Assembly (NCBI GenBank): GCA_963761775.1
Contig: CAVXIF010000003.1
Coordinates: forward strand, 132,430 to 196,429
Direction: 5' to 3'
DNA: 64,000 nt
From: Parerythrobacter_A sp963761775
Lineage (GTDB): Bacteria; Pseudomonadota; Alphaproteobacteria; Sphingomonadales; Sphingomonadaceae
The translations under genes were made by a program, and so were the position numbers. Below, in pieces: positions 27,623-35,146 of this stretch (its first letter is position 1; every line of letters begins with the position of its first letter). Under the pieces are notes generated by a model. The model did no database searches, was not told where the DNA came from, and saw only the letters and a program-made list of their open reading frames with translations.

Positions 27623-28986
27623 CCTTCCCGACCTATTTCGAAGCCTTCGATGCCAAACAGATGCTGCGCGACTATCCGGTCGGCGCGGAGTTCGTCTCGC
27701 GCTATCGCACCATGAGCCGGGACGAGATTTTCGCCATGCAGGACGCCCGGTTCCGCACGCTGATGCAGCGCGGCTGGCAGGTGCCGTTCTACCAGCGGCT
27801 ATGGGGTGCCAAAGGCATCGAGGCGGGCGACATTCGCGGGCTGGCCGATATCGTGAAGCTGCCGGTGTACGACAAGACCGACCTGATGGCCTCCATCGCC
27901 GAACATCCGCCCTATGGCGATTTTCACGGCATGGGCGCCCCGGCAACGCGCCCGCCGGTCGTCTTTCACACCACCAGCGGCACCACCGGCAAACCACAGG
28001 TGCTGATGTTCGGGCCGAAGGGCCGCGAGGTCGGCAACCTGCTGGTCGGGCGGATGTATCGCTGGATGGGGCTGGGATCGGACGACGTGGTGCATTCGGT
28101 CTATGGTCATGGCATGATCAATGGCGGGCATTACATCCGCGAAGCAGTGACAAAGTTTACCAATTCGGTGTTCCTGAGTGCGGGCACCGGCATCGAGACA
28201 CGCAGCGTCAACCAGGTGCGGCTGATGGCGGATTTTGGCGTGACCGCCATCGTCGGCTTCGTGGATTATGTCCGCAAGCTGGCCGAAACGGCGGAGGCCG
28301 AGGGGCTGTTCGACCGTATCGATATCCGCATGATTATCGGGCATTTGGGCACCGAAGACCGCGCCAGCACCGAAGACGCCTGGCACGGCGCCAAGGCCTA
28401 CGACTGGTACGGCGTGGGAGACACCGGCAGCATCGCGGGCGAGGGGCCGGACCGCGACGGGCTGTATGTCTGGGAAGATGCGCACTACCTCGAACTGCTC
28501 GATATCGACAATGGCGCGCCCGTCGCGCGTGGCGACACCGGCGACATGGTGGTGACGTGCCTCTACAAGGACGACGTCGCCCCCTGCATCCGCTTCAACA
28601 CGCATGATATCACGCAACAGATGGACGGGCGGGGCGAGATCGGGTTCAACCGCATCACCGGCTTCAAGGGCCGCAGCGACAACATGGTGAAGCTGCGCGG
28701 GATAAATGTGTTCCCGCACGCCATCGGCTCCATCATCGAGAACCGCAGCGACCTGACCGGCGAATATGTTTGTCACCTGACCCGCGATGCAGCGCAGCGC
28801 GACACCATGCGGGTGACGCTGGAAAGCAGGGGCGGCAGCGATGCGGCTTCGCTTGGGGAAATGCTGAAGCAGGGGTTGGGTGTCGATGTCGAGATCGCAC
28901 TGGTCGAACCGGGCGGCACGGCCTCCGCGACCGAGATCGACAAGCGCCAGAAACCGCTGCGGCTGATTGACGAGCGCGGGGTATGA
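27619..28986 (+). CDS. PaaK-type (phenylacetate-CoA ligase family) acyl-CoA ligase
   Basis: A 455-residue adenylate-forming enzyme of the PaaK branch: AMP-binding P-loop HTTSGTTGKPQ (about 114-124), YGHGMINGGHYIREA, the A5-like DWYGVGDTGSIAGEGP, GDTGDMVVTCLYKDDVAPCIRFNTHDI (A7/A8) and GRSDNMVKLRGINVFPHAIGSIIE. The last lysine region, DKRQKPLRLID, fits the C-terminal catalytic lysine. It converts a carboxylic acid plus ATP and CoA to the CoA thioester. It overlaps the second MmgE/PrpD gene by four bases. Substrate could be an aromatic or unsaturated acid released by the amide-cleaving steps; not determined. Confidence 0.88.
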   Translation: MTFPTYFEAFDAKQMLRDYPVGAEFVSRYRTMSRDEIFAMQDARFRTLMQRGWQVPFYQRLWGAKGIEAGDIRGLADIVKLPVYDKTDLMASIAEHPPYGDFHGMGAPATRPPVVFHTTSGTTGKPQVLMFGPKGREVGNLLVGRMYRWMGLGSDDVVHSVYGHGMINGGHYIREAVTKFTNSVFLSAGTGIETRSVNQVRLMADFGVTAIVGFVDYVRKLAETAEAEGLFDRIDIRMIIGHLGTEDRASTEDAWHGAKAYDWYGVGDTGSIAGEGPDRDGLYVWEDAHYLELLDIDNGAPVARGDTGDMVVTCLYKDDVAPCIRFNTHDITQQMDGRGEIGFNRITGFKGRSDNMVKLRGINVFPHAIGSIIENRSDLTGEYVCHLTRDAAQRDTMRVTLESRGGSDAASLGEMLKQGLGVDVEIALVEPGGTASATEIDKRQKPLRLIDERGV

Positions 28987-28994
28987 GGATGCAA

Positions 28995-29148
28995 TCCTTC
29001 GAGACGCTCGGACTGCGTCCTCGCTCCTCAGGACAGGCGGGCTTCGAGACGCTCGGACTGCGTCCTCGCTCCTCAGGACGAACGGGGTTTTTCGCCCGAC
29101 CGTTGGTCCTGAGGAGCCGAAGCTGCAAGCTGAGGCGTCTCGAAGGAT
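28995..29148. repeat. Three-copy repeat CTTCGAGACGCTCGGACTGC / GTCCTGAGGAGC family
   Basis: Two direct copies (28995-29034 and 29042-29085) of CTTCGAGACGCTCGGACTGC followed by GTCCTCGCTCCTCAGGAC, and a third, shorter inverted copy (29101-29148). Together they fill the gap before the amidase gene and can fold into a large hairpin. The inverted copy ends CTCGAAGGATGA, which supplies both the ribosome site and the start codon of the amidase. Confidence 0.8.
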
Positions 29149-30298
29149 GACCGATCCTTACAACGCCTTTCTTTATCGCGACGAAAACGCCATCGGCGGC
29201 GAAGGTCCGCTGGCAGGCGTGACGGTGGGCGTGAAAGCCAATATCGCCGTCAAGGGCATGCCGTTCCATTCGGGTCTTGCAGCATATGAGAACCGTGTGG
29301 CCGAACGCGATGCCGACGGTCATCGTCCGGCTGCGCAAGGCCGGGGCGGCGATCGCCGGTATCCTGAACATGGAAGAAGCGGCACTGGGGGCGAAAACCG
29401 ACAACCCGCATTTCGGCGCGACGCACAACCCGCATCGCAAGGGTTTTTCACCCGGCGGATCGTCCGGCGGCAGCGGTGCGGCGGTGGCGGCGGGGCTGTG
29501 CGATGTGGCGCTGGGCACCGATACGATGGGATCGGTCCGCATTCCGGCGGCGCATTGCGGGGTCTATGGCTTCAAGCCAGCGACCGCGCGCGTAAGCCAG
29601 GACGGCCTCGATCCGGCGGACGCCTCGCTCGACGCCATCGGTCCGCTCGCGCGCAGCCTCGACATGCTGGAGCGGGTCGCGTGCGTCATATCCGACATGG
29701 GTTCGGGCAGCGGCGATTTGAAGGGCGCGACACTTGTCGGCCACGGCGTCGATACCGATGCGGCGGTTTCGCAAGCGTTCGCGAATGTTCTGGCAACACT
29801 CCCCGACGACACCGGCGGAGGCATATCTGGCCGCACCCCCTGTCGCGGGTGCGCTTCGCCGGTTTTCGCGGCGTGTCGCAGAAGCTGGCAGACCATCTTG
29901 CCGATACGCCGGACATGAGCGCACGTCTGGTGAAGTTGCTGGAATACGGACCGGCCCGCACGCCTGCGCAAGTCGCGGAAGACCATGCCATCCTGTCCGA
30001 GACACGCGACCGGGTGCTGGAGCTGGTCGATAAGCATGGCTGGCTGCTGATGCCGACCGTGCCCAACCCGCCTTTTGCCCATGCCGCGCCCGAGCCCGCC
30101 GCCCAGGCCGATTTTACCTGCCTTGCCAATATCGCCGGCCTGCCCGCCCTGTCGTTGCCGATGGGCTGGACGCCGGACGGCCTGCCGCTGGGTGTGCAGA
30201 TCGTGGCCCGCGAAGGATACGAGGCGGGGATGTTTGCGCTGGCCCGCCATCTCGATATCAAACTGGGTGCCTATCGCGCGCCGCAAAACTGGGAGTAA
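29147..30298 (+). pseudogene. Amidase-signature enzyme, two compensating frameshifts
   Basis: Pieces join to a ~384-residue amidase-signature serine hydrolase: VTVGVKANIAVKGMPFHSG (catalytic Lys in VGVKANIA), NMEEAALGAKTDNPHFG, then GFSPGGSSGGSGAAVAAGL with the cis-Ser/Ser nucleophile motif, TDTMGSVRIPAAHCGVYGFKP, and the tail LLMPTVPNPPFAHAAPE plus IAGLPALSLPMGWTPDGLPLGVQIVA. The frame shifts near 29312 (one base extra or two missing) and returns in a five-C run at 29836-29840 (one C missing). Length is short for the family (usually 430-500). It would hydrolyse a linear amide. The out-of-frame segment holds the nucleophile, so as read it is inactive. Confidence 0.8.
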
Positions 30299-30302
30299 GA
30301 CC

Positions 30303-30611
30303 ATGCGGATTATCGTTCTGTTCGACCTGAAAAAGGGCGTCAGCATTGCCGAATACGAGGAATGGGCGAAGACTCGCGATATTCCCGGCGTCAATGCGCT
30401 GGGGTCCGTCACCGGTTTCACCATCCACAAGGCAACCGGCGTATTCGGCGACGATGCCGCCACACCGCCGCATCAGTATTTCGAGATCATAGATATCGAC
30501 ACGATGGACGGCTTCGTCGCGGACATTTCCACCGACGAGTTCCAGGCAGCTGCCGCGCCGTTCCAGGACTATGCCGACAATCCCGTCTTCGTGCTGACCG
30601 AAGACCTGTGA
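30303..30611 (+). CDS. REDY-like/HapK family small protein
   Basis: A 102-residue ferredoxin-like (dimeric alpha/beta barrel) protein: IIVLFDLKKGVSIAEYEEWAKTRDIPGVNALGSV, TGFTIHKATGVFG and YFEIIDIDTMDGFVADISTDEFQAAAAPFQDYADNPVFVLTEDL. The pattern matches the REDY-like HapK family, first named from prodigiosin gene clusters and common in sphingomonads beside catabolic genes. The start follows the amidase stop by two bases and the stop overlaps the SDR start. Role unknown: binding or isomerising an oxidised pathway intermediate is an inference from fold. Confidence 0.75.
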   Translation: MRIIVLFDLKKGVSIAEYEEWAKTRDIPGVNALGSVTGFTIHKATGVFGDDAATPPHQYFEIIDIDTMDGFVADISTDEFQAAAAPFQDYADNPVFVLTEDL

Positions 30612-31426
30612 TGGGCGGTCGGTTTGCTGGCAAGACGATCGTCGTCACCGGTTCGGGCAAGGACAAGGGGCTGGGGCAGGGCATCCTGCGCGCCTTTGCG
30701 GCGGAGGGCGCGAATTGCGTCGTCTCCGACCGCACCATCGATGCCGAGGCCGAAGCGGTGGCCGACGATTTGCGCGAACACGGCGGCGAGGTCGCGACCA
30801 TCGCCTGCGATGTGGCCGACGTGGCGCAATGCAGAGCGCTCGTCGCGCAGGCAGTCGAGAGGTTTGGCAGCGTCGACGTGTTCGTCAACAATGCGGGCAT
30901 CGGGTTCAAGATGAAGCCGCTGCTGGAGGTCGATACGGCGGCGGAGTGGGACCAGGTGCTGGCGGTGAACCTGTCGGGTGCGTTTTACTGCACGCAGGCG
31001 GCGGCGCGGCAGATGGTCGAGCAAGCCAAGAACGGGAAACGCGGCGGGCGCATCGTCAACATCGCCAGCCAGGCGGCCAAGACCGGCTTTCCGCATCTGC
31101 CAGCCTATGTTTCGTCCAAGCACGGCATGGTCGGCCTGACCCGCGCCAGCGCCGTGGAGCTGGGCGGACACGGCATCACCGTCAACGCGATTTGTCCCAA
31201 TCACGTGACCACCGCGCTGGGCGCGAAGCAGAACGCCTATTTCGCCGAACTGCTGGGGTTCGACACGGTCGAGGCGTATCTCGCCAACATGGCCGCGAAG
31301 AACCCGATGGGCCGCCCCGGCCTGCCCGCCGACACGGCGGCGGCATGCCTGTGGCTGGCAAGCGAGGAAGCGGGCTACATCACCGGCGAGGCGCTGAATG
31401 TGAGCGGCGGCGAGGAAATGCATTGA
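30611..31426 (+). CDS. Short-chain dehydrogenase/reductase (SDR)
   Basis: A 271-residue classical SDR: cofactor motif TGSGKDKGLGQG (14-25; the usual TGxxxGxG with a two-residue expansion, as in some glucose dehydrogenase and cyclohexanol types), NNAG, the catalytic Ser in NIASQAAKTG and Tyr-x3-Lys in YVSSKHG, and ICPNHVTTALG. Asp in SDRTID after the second strand favours NAD. It oxidises or reduces a hydroxy/keto intermediate. Its ATG overlaps the HapK-like gene's stop (TGATG). A large hairpin repeat follows, separating it from the third deacetylase-type gene. Confidence 0.88.
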   Translation: MGGRFAGKTIVVTGSGKDKGLGQGILRAFAAEGANCVVSDRTIDAEAEAVADDLREHGGEVATIACDVADVAQCRALVAQAVERFGSVDVFVNNAGIGFKMKPLLEVDTAAEWDQVLAVNLSGAFYCTQAAARQMVEQAKNGKRGGRIVNIASQAAKTGFPHLPAYVSSKHGMVGLTRASAVELGGHGITVNAICPNHVTTALGAKQNAYFAELLGFDTVEAYLANMAAKNPMGRPGLPADTAAACLWLASEEAGYITGEALNVSGGEEMH

Positions 31427-31437
31427 TCTTGCGGATC

Positions 31438-31517
31438 GGTGCCGGCCCTCTCCCCCTCCCGACCACCCGATGATCCCATATGGTATGGGTGGTCGGGAGG
31501 GGGAGAGGGCCGGCACC
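31438..31517. repeat. Perfect inverted repeat, CCCTCTCCCCCTCCCGACC family
   Basis: Two perfect 31-base arms (31438-31468 and 31487-31517) around a short AT-containing centre with the palindrome CCATATGG. The whole can form an uninterrupted hairpin of over 30 bp. It lies between two plus-strand genes of the same operon and may act as an mRNA processing or transcription-attenuation structure. Confidence 0.85.
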
Positions 31518-31547
31518 GCCCGAGCGTTAGCGAGCTAGGAATACACC

Positions 31548-32411
31548 ATGAAAGAAGAACGGATCGACTGGCCCGATGGCGCGAAGATGGCGCTGAGCAT
31601 CGTCGTCAATGTCGAGGAAGGCAGCGAGATGACCATCGCGCGCGGCGATCGCGGGATGGAGCCGGTGGACGAGCTGGGTGTCTTCGTGAAATCGAAGATG
31701 CGCAATTATTCCAACGAGAGCAATTACCTTTACGGCATCAAGGCAGGCGCGCCGCGCATCGTCAAATTGCTGCGCGAATACGACATCATGGCGAGCTGGA
31801 CCGTGGCGGCGCTGGCGCTGGAAAACCATCCGGAGATCGCCGCCGCTCTCGTCGATCTGGGCCATGAACCGGTCAGCCACGGCTGGCGCTGGGTGCACCA
31901 GTTCAAGATGGACGAGGACGAGGAGCGCGCCTTCATCCGCAAGGCGGTGGCCAGCATCGAAAAGACGTGCGGCGTGCGGCCCTATGGCTGGCTGAGCCGG
32001 TATCTGCTGACCGACAATACGCGGCGTCTCTTGCAGGAGGAGGGCTTCACGTATCACATGGATGATTACAGCGGCGACGTGCCGTTCTGGGATCGCGAGA
32101 CGACCGGCACCCCGATGTGCATCGTGCCGTACCAGCTCGACAATAACGACATGAAGATGTGGACCGACCCCGCCTTCACCCCGCACCAGTGGCTCGATTA
32201 TGCCAAGGCCAATTTCGACCAGGTCTATGCCGAAGGCGCGGCGGGTCATCCGAAGATGATGAGCCTCGGCTTGCATCTGCGTATTATCGGGCGACCGGGG
32301 CGCATCTGGGCGCTGGACGAGTTCTTCAGGCACGTCCGCGCGCATGACGGGGTGTGGGTCACGACGCGCAAGGCGATTGCCGAGCACTTTATGAAGCAGC
32401 ATCCGGCATGA
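31548..32411 (+). CDS. Polysaccharide-deacetylase-family hydrolase, PuuE/allantoinase/imidase-like (copy 3)
   Basis: A 287-residue NodB-fold protein, closest of the three copies to the PuuE allantoinase/imidase pattern: MALSIVVNVEEGSE near the N-terminus with the acidic residues of the first motif, YGIKAGAPRIVKLLREYDIMASW, and SHGWRWVHQ, the family's second metal motif (His in SHG and WRW). The LHLRIIGRPGRI segment supplies the late histidine. No signal peptide. It overlaps the enoyl-CoA hydratase start by four bases. Most convincing candidate of the three for hydrolysis of a cyclic ureide or imide. Confidence 0.83.
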   Translation: MKEERIDWPDGAKMALSIVVNVEEGSEMTIARGDRGMEPVDELGVFVKSKMRNYSNESNYLYGIKAGAPRIVKLLREYDIMASWTVAALALENHPEIAAALVDLGHEPVSHGWRWVHQFKMDEDEERAFIRKAVASIEKTCGVRPYGWLSRYLLTDNTRRLLQEEGFTYHMDDYSGDVPFWDRETTGTPMCIVPYQLDNNDMKMWTDPAFTPHQWLDYAKANFDQVYAEGAAGHPKMMSLGLHLRIIGRPGRIWALDEFFRHVRAHDGVWVTTRKAIAEHFMKQHPA

Positions 32412-33187
32412 ACCTGCGGCTGCAACATGATGGCGCAACAACGCATCTGCTGATCGACCGCGCGGCGAAGCGCAATGCGTTCGACATGGCGATGTGGCAG
32501 GCGTTGCCCGGACTGCTGGACGAAGCGGCGGCGCGCAGCGAATGCCGCCTGCTGATCGTGCGCGCAGCGCAAGAGGGTGCGTTCTGCGCCGGGGCCGATA
32601 TCCGCGAATTGCTGGCGAACAGGGACGATGCCGCATGGCGCGCGGAAAACCAGCGGGCGATCAATCATGTGCAGCATACGCTGGCGCGCTTCGTGCTGCC
32701 GACGATTGCCTTCATCGACGGCGATTGCGTCGGCGGCGGATGCGGTATCGCGCTGGCGTGCGACATGCGGGTGGCGACGACACGGGCGCGGTTCGGGATT
32801 ACACCCGCGAAACTCGGTCTGGTCTATCCGCTGCACGATGTGAAGCTGCTGGTCGATCTGGTCGGACCGGGACAGGCGCGGCGTATTCTGTATACCGGCG
32901 CGCTGGTCGATGCGCAGGAAGCGCTGCGGATCGGCTTGATCGAAACCATCGCCCCCGATGCAAGCGAATTTGCCGATGCCATTCTCGCCGCCAGCCCGCA
33001 TTCGGTGCGCGAGACCAAGCGGTTCGTGCGGCGGGTGCTGGACGGACAGGTTGTCGACGATAACGAAACGAAACGCATTTTTGCCGAAGCGTTCGAAGGA
33101 CGTGATTTCGCCGAAGGCACCGCTGCCTTCATCGAGAAGCGCCGTCCTGATTTCGGGCCCGACTTCGGACCGGAGTGTGGCGCATGA
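32408..33187 (+). CDS. Enoyl-CoA hydratase/isomerase family protein
   Basis: A 259-residue crotonase-fold protein: RAAKRNAFDMAMWQALPGLLDEA, the oxyanion segment GAFCAGADIRELLA, FIDGDCVGGGCGIALACDMRVATTRARFGITPAKLGLVYPLHDVKLLVDLVG. The classical first glutamate position near ADIRE is present, while the second (usually ...PExxLG) reads TPAKLGL, so it may be an isomerase, decarboxylase or thioesterase-like crotonase rather than a simple hydratase. ATGA overlap with the deacetylase-type gene and the VOC gene places it in the same coupled operon. Confidence 0.85.
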   Translation: MNLRLQHDGATTHLLIDRAAKRNAFDMAMWQALPGLLDEAAARSECRLLIVRAAQEGAFCAGADIRELLANRDDAAWRAENQRAINHVQHTLARFVLPTIAFIDGDCVGGGCGIALACDMRVATTRARFGITPAKLGLVYPLHDVKLLVDLVGPGQARRILYTGALVDAQEALRIGLIETIAPDASEFADAILAASPHSVRETKRFVRRVLDGQVVDDNETKRIFAEAFEGRDFAEGTAAFIEKRRPDFGPDFGPECGA

Positions 33188-34083
33188 CTGTATCGCACGG
33201 CACCATCCTTGGCGGTCTCTCGACCGTCCCCGACCTTCCGCTTGCACTGGCGGCTTACCGCGATACGCTGGGCCTCAAACTGGTGGAGCAGGGCGCGCTG
33301 GATGCGAGCCTTGCGGCAAGCTGGGGGTGTGTGGCGAATGCCGGGGCGCGTTATGCTACGCTGCAACCGCAGAGCGGGGCCGAGTGCTGGATGCGGCTGG
33401 TCGAACAGCCCGCCCATTCCGAGTTCAAACCGACGCGCAGCTATGGCTGGGCCGCGTTCGAATGCACGGTGCAGGATGTGTGGAACTGGCCCGACAGGCT
33501 GCCGCCCGACCACTTCGAAATCGTCGGTCCGCCCAAGGAAATTACCGGTATCGAGCCTGCCTTCATTCCGATGCAGGTGCTGGGACCGGGGCGAGAGATG
33601 GTATATTTGAACGAAGTGCTGCGCGACATGCCTGGGTCCGACTTGCCGCGCGCCGTCTCGCCGGTGGACCGCATCTTCATCTGCGTGCTGGCGACGCCCG
33701 ACCGCGACAGGACGGTGGCGTGGTATGTCGATGCGCTGGGACTGGATCGCGGGGCCGATTTCACGATCCCCTATTCGATGATCAACAACGCCTTCGGCCT
33801 GCCCGCAGATACGCTGACCACGCTGACGATGGTGTCTGCGGGGCGGATGCCGGTGGTCGAGGTGGACGATTATCCGGAATCGACGACCGGGCGGCCACGC
33901 CATGACGGGCACTTGCCGCCCGGCAATGCGCTGGTGACACTCGCGGTGGAAAGCCTCGACCGGTGCAATGCGGAATGGATCGCGCAACCGGCGGAACGCG
34001 CAGGCGCTTTATACGAGGGGCGGCGGGCGGCGACGGCTATCGGCCCTGCCGGAGAATTGCTCGAACTGGTGGAGATTGCGTGA
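33184..34083 (+). CDS. VOC family protein (glyoxalase/extradiol-dioxygenase fold), two modules
   Basis: A 299-residue cytoplasmic protein with two vicinal-oxygen-chelate halves: TILGGLSTVPDLPLALAAYRDTLGLKLVEQG and DRIFICVLATPDRDRTVAWYVDALGLDRG. The first metal ligand position (usually His or Gln after the first strand) is not a histidine in either half, and the end IGPAGELLELVEIA contains the C-terminal glutamate. It may bind or isomerise a substrate without acting as a dioxygenase. It overlaps both neighbours by four bases, so it is translationally coupled to the hydratase and the exported protein. Confidence 0.75.
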   Translation: MTVSHGTILGGLSTVPDLPLALAAYRDTLGLKLVEQGALDASLAASWGCVANAGARYATLQPQSGAECWMRLVEQPAHSEFKPTRSYGWAAFECTVQDVWNWPDRLPPDHFEIVGPPKEITGIEPAFIPMQVLGPGREMVYLNEVLRDMPGSDLPRAVSPVDRIFICVLATPDRDRTVAWYVDALGLDRGADFTIPYSMINNAFGLPADTLTTLTMVSAGRMPVVEVDDYPESTTGRPRHDGHLPPGNALVTLAVESLDRCNAEWIAQPAERAGALYEGRRAATAIGPAGELLELVEIA

Positions 34084-34838
34084 TGCGTTGGCTTGCCGGA
34101 CTGCTGATGCTTGTTTTCGCGGCGACGGCACAGGCCGCGTCCGATCCGCCGCGCGCCATTATCGAACAGGCCATCGCGGCGCATGGCGGGGAGGGCTGGC
34201 TGGAACCTGGCACGCTGGTCCTAAGCGGGTCCGCCACCTTCTACGCACCCGACAGCGCCGATCCGCGCCGCACTGCCGACGATTACCGCATGTGGCGCGT
34301 GATGGACCCGGACCGGCAATCGGCACACGGGGCCGACGGCAAGGTCCGCATCGTCGCGCGCGATGGCGACGATATCGTGTTCGAAGTCGGCTATGACGGC
34401 GAGACGACCTGGACCGAACGCGGCATCATGCCCAAGGACCAGGCGGACGCCTATTGGGCCAGCAATTTCGGCTTCGGCATCATCCGTTCGGCGCTCGATA
34501 CCGGCTTCACGCTGGAGGCGGTGCCGCCGCGCGATCATGGCGGTGCCCTGATCGATCTGGTCCGCATCATCGACCCGCAGGGCCAGGTGACGCTGTTCGG
34601 CTTCGACCGCGAAAGCCGCTTCATCCGCTACATGGCGTTCGACAGCCCGCGCGGGTTTCACGAACGCCATTACGACGATTTCGTCCGTATACCGCAGACC
34701 GGCGGCGGCTCCGGCTGGGTGCAGGCGCGCAAGGTCACGCTGTTCTATGACGGGGTGCGCAGCAACACCGTGCAGTGGCGCGAGGTGACGGTGGGCGAAC
34801 CGATAGACGCCAGCGTTTTCGCACCGCCTGCACGGTGA
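34083..34838 (+). CDS. Exported protein of unknown function, LolA-like beta pattern
   Basis: A 251-residue protein with a clear signal peptide (RWLAGLLMLVFAATAQAA). The mature part begins AIIEQAIAAHGGEGWLEPGTLVLSGSATFYAPD, a pattern seen in periplasmic outer-membrane lipoprotein-sorting-like (LolA/LolB-fold) proteins, and continues with long strands (ALIDLVRIIDPQGQVTLFGFDRESRFIRYMAFD). It could bind a hydrophobic ligand in the periplasm, which would fit the receptor-based uptake of the island. Start overlaps the VOC stop (TGATG). I cannot assign a named family with certainty. Confidence 0.65.
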   Translation: MRWLAGLLMLVFAATAQAASDPPRAIIEQAIAAHGGEGWLEPGTLVLSGSATFYAPDSADPRRTADDYRMWRVMDPDRQSAHGADGKVRIVARDGDDIVFEVGYDGETTWTERGIMPKDQADAYWASNFGFGIIRSALDTGFTLEAVPPRDHGGALIDLVRIIDPQGQVTLFGFDRESRFIRYMAFDSPRGFHERHYDDFVRIPQTGGGSGWVQARKVTLFYDGVRSNTVQWREVTVGEPIDASVFAPPAR

Positions 34839-35134
34839 GGCTTTTCGCCATCCACTGCCGCGACGCGGATGACAGCGCTGCCTTGCGCCAGCGGCACTTG
34901 CAGGCGCATCTCGACCATGTGGCGGCCAACATCGAACGTTACGCCGTTGCCGGACCGCTGAAAGATGGCGCGGCCACGGTCGGTTCGCTGCTGATAGTTC
35001 GCGCCGAGAATGAAGAAGACGCCGCCGTCTTCCACGCCACCGATCCCTACACCAAGGCGGGCGTCTGGCAGTCGCCCCGGATCGAGATGTTCAGCGCCGT
35101 CGCGGGCGAATGGGTTGGCGGGACCAGCTGGTAG
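34835..35134 (+). CDS. YciI family protein
   Basis: A 99-residue YciI-like protein read from a GTG that overlaps the preceding stop (GTGA). Visible are LFAIHCRDADDSAALRQRHLQAHLDHVA, with the family's histidine-aspartate pair, and DGAATVGSLLIVRAENEEDAAVFHATDPYTKAGVWQSPRIEMF. YciI proteins are small dimeric alpha/beta barrels; some act as dehydrochlorinases or lyases on aromatic or lactone intermediates. Last gene of the plus-strand operon; it faces the quinone-reductase gene. Confidence 0.75.
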   Translation: MRLFAIHCRDADDSAALRQRHLQAHLDHVAANIERYAVAGPLKDGAATVGSLLIVRAENEEDAAVFHATDPYTKAGVWQSPRIEMFSAVAGEWVGGTSW

Positions 35135-35146
35135 CGGTTCGCCGCG

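Noticed and set aside
28990..29150. The short repeated words before the amidase as a CRISPR array
   Set aside because: Only two direct copies and one inverted copy, no regular spacers, no cas genes.
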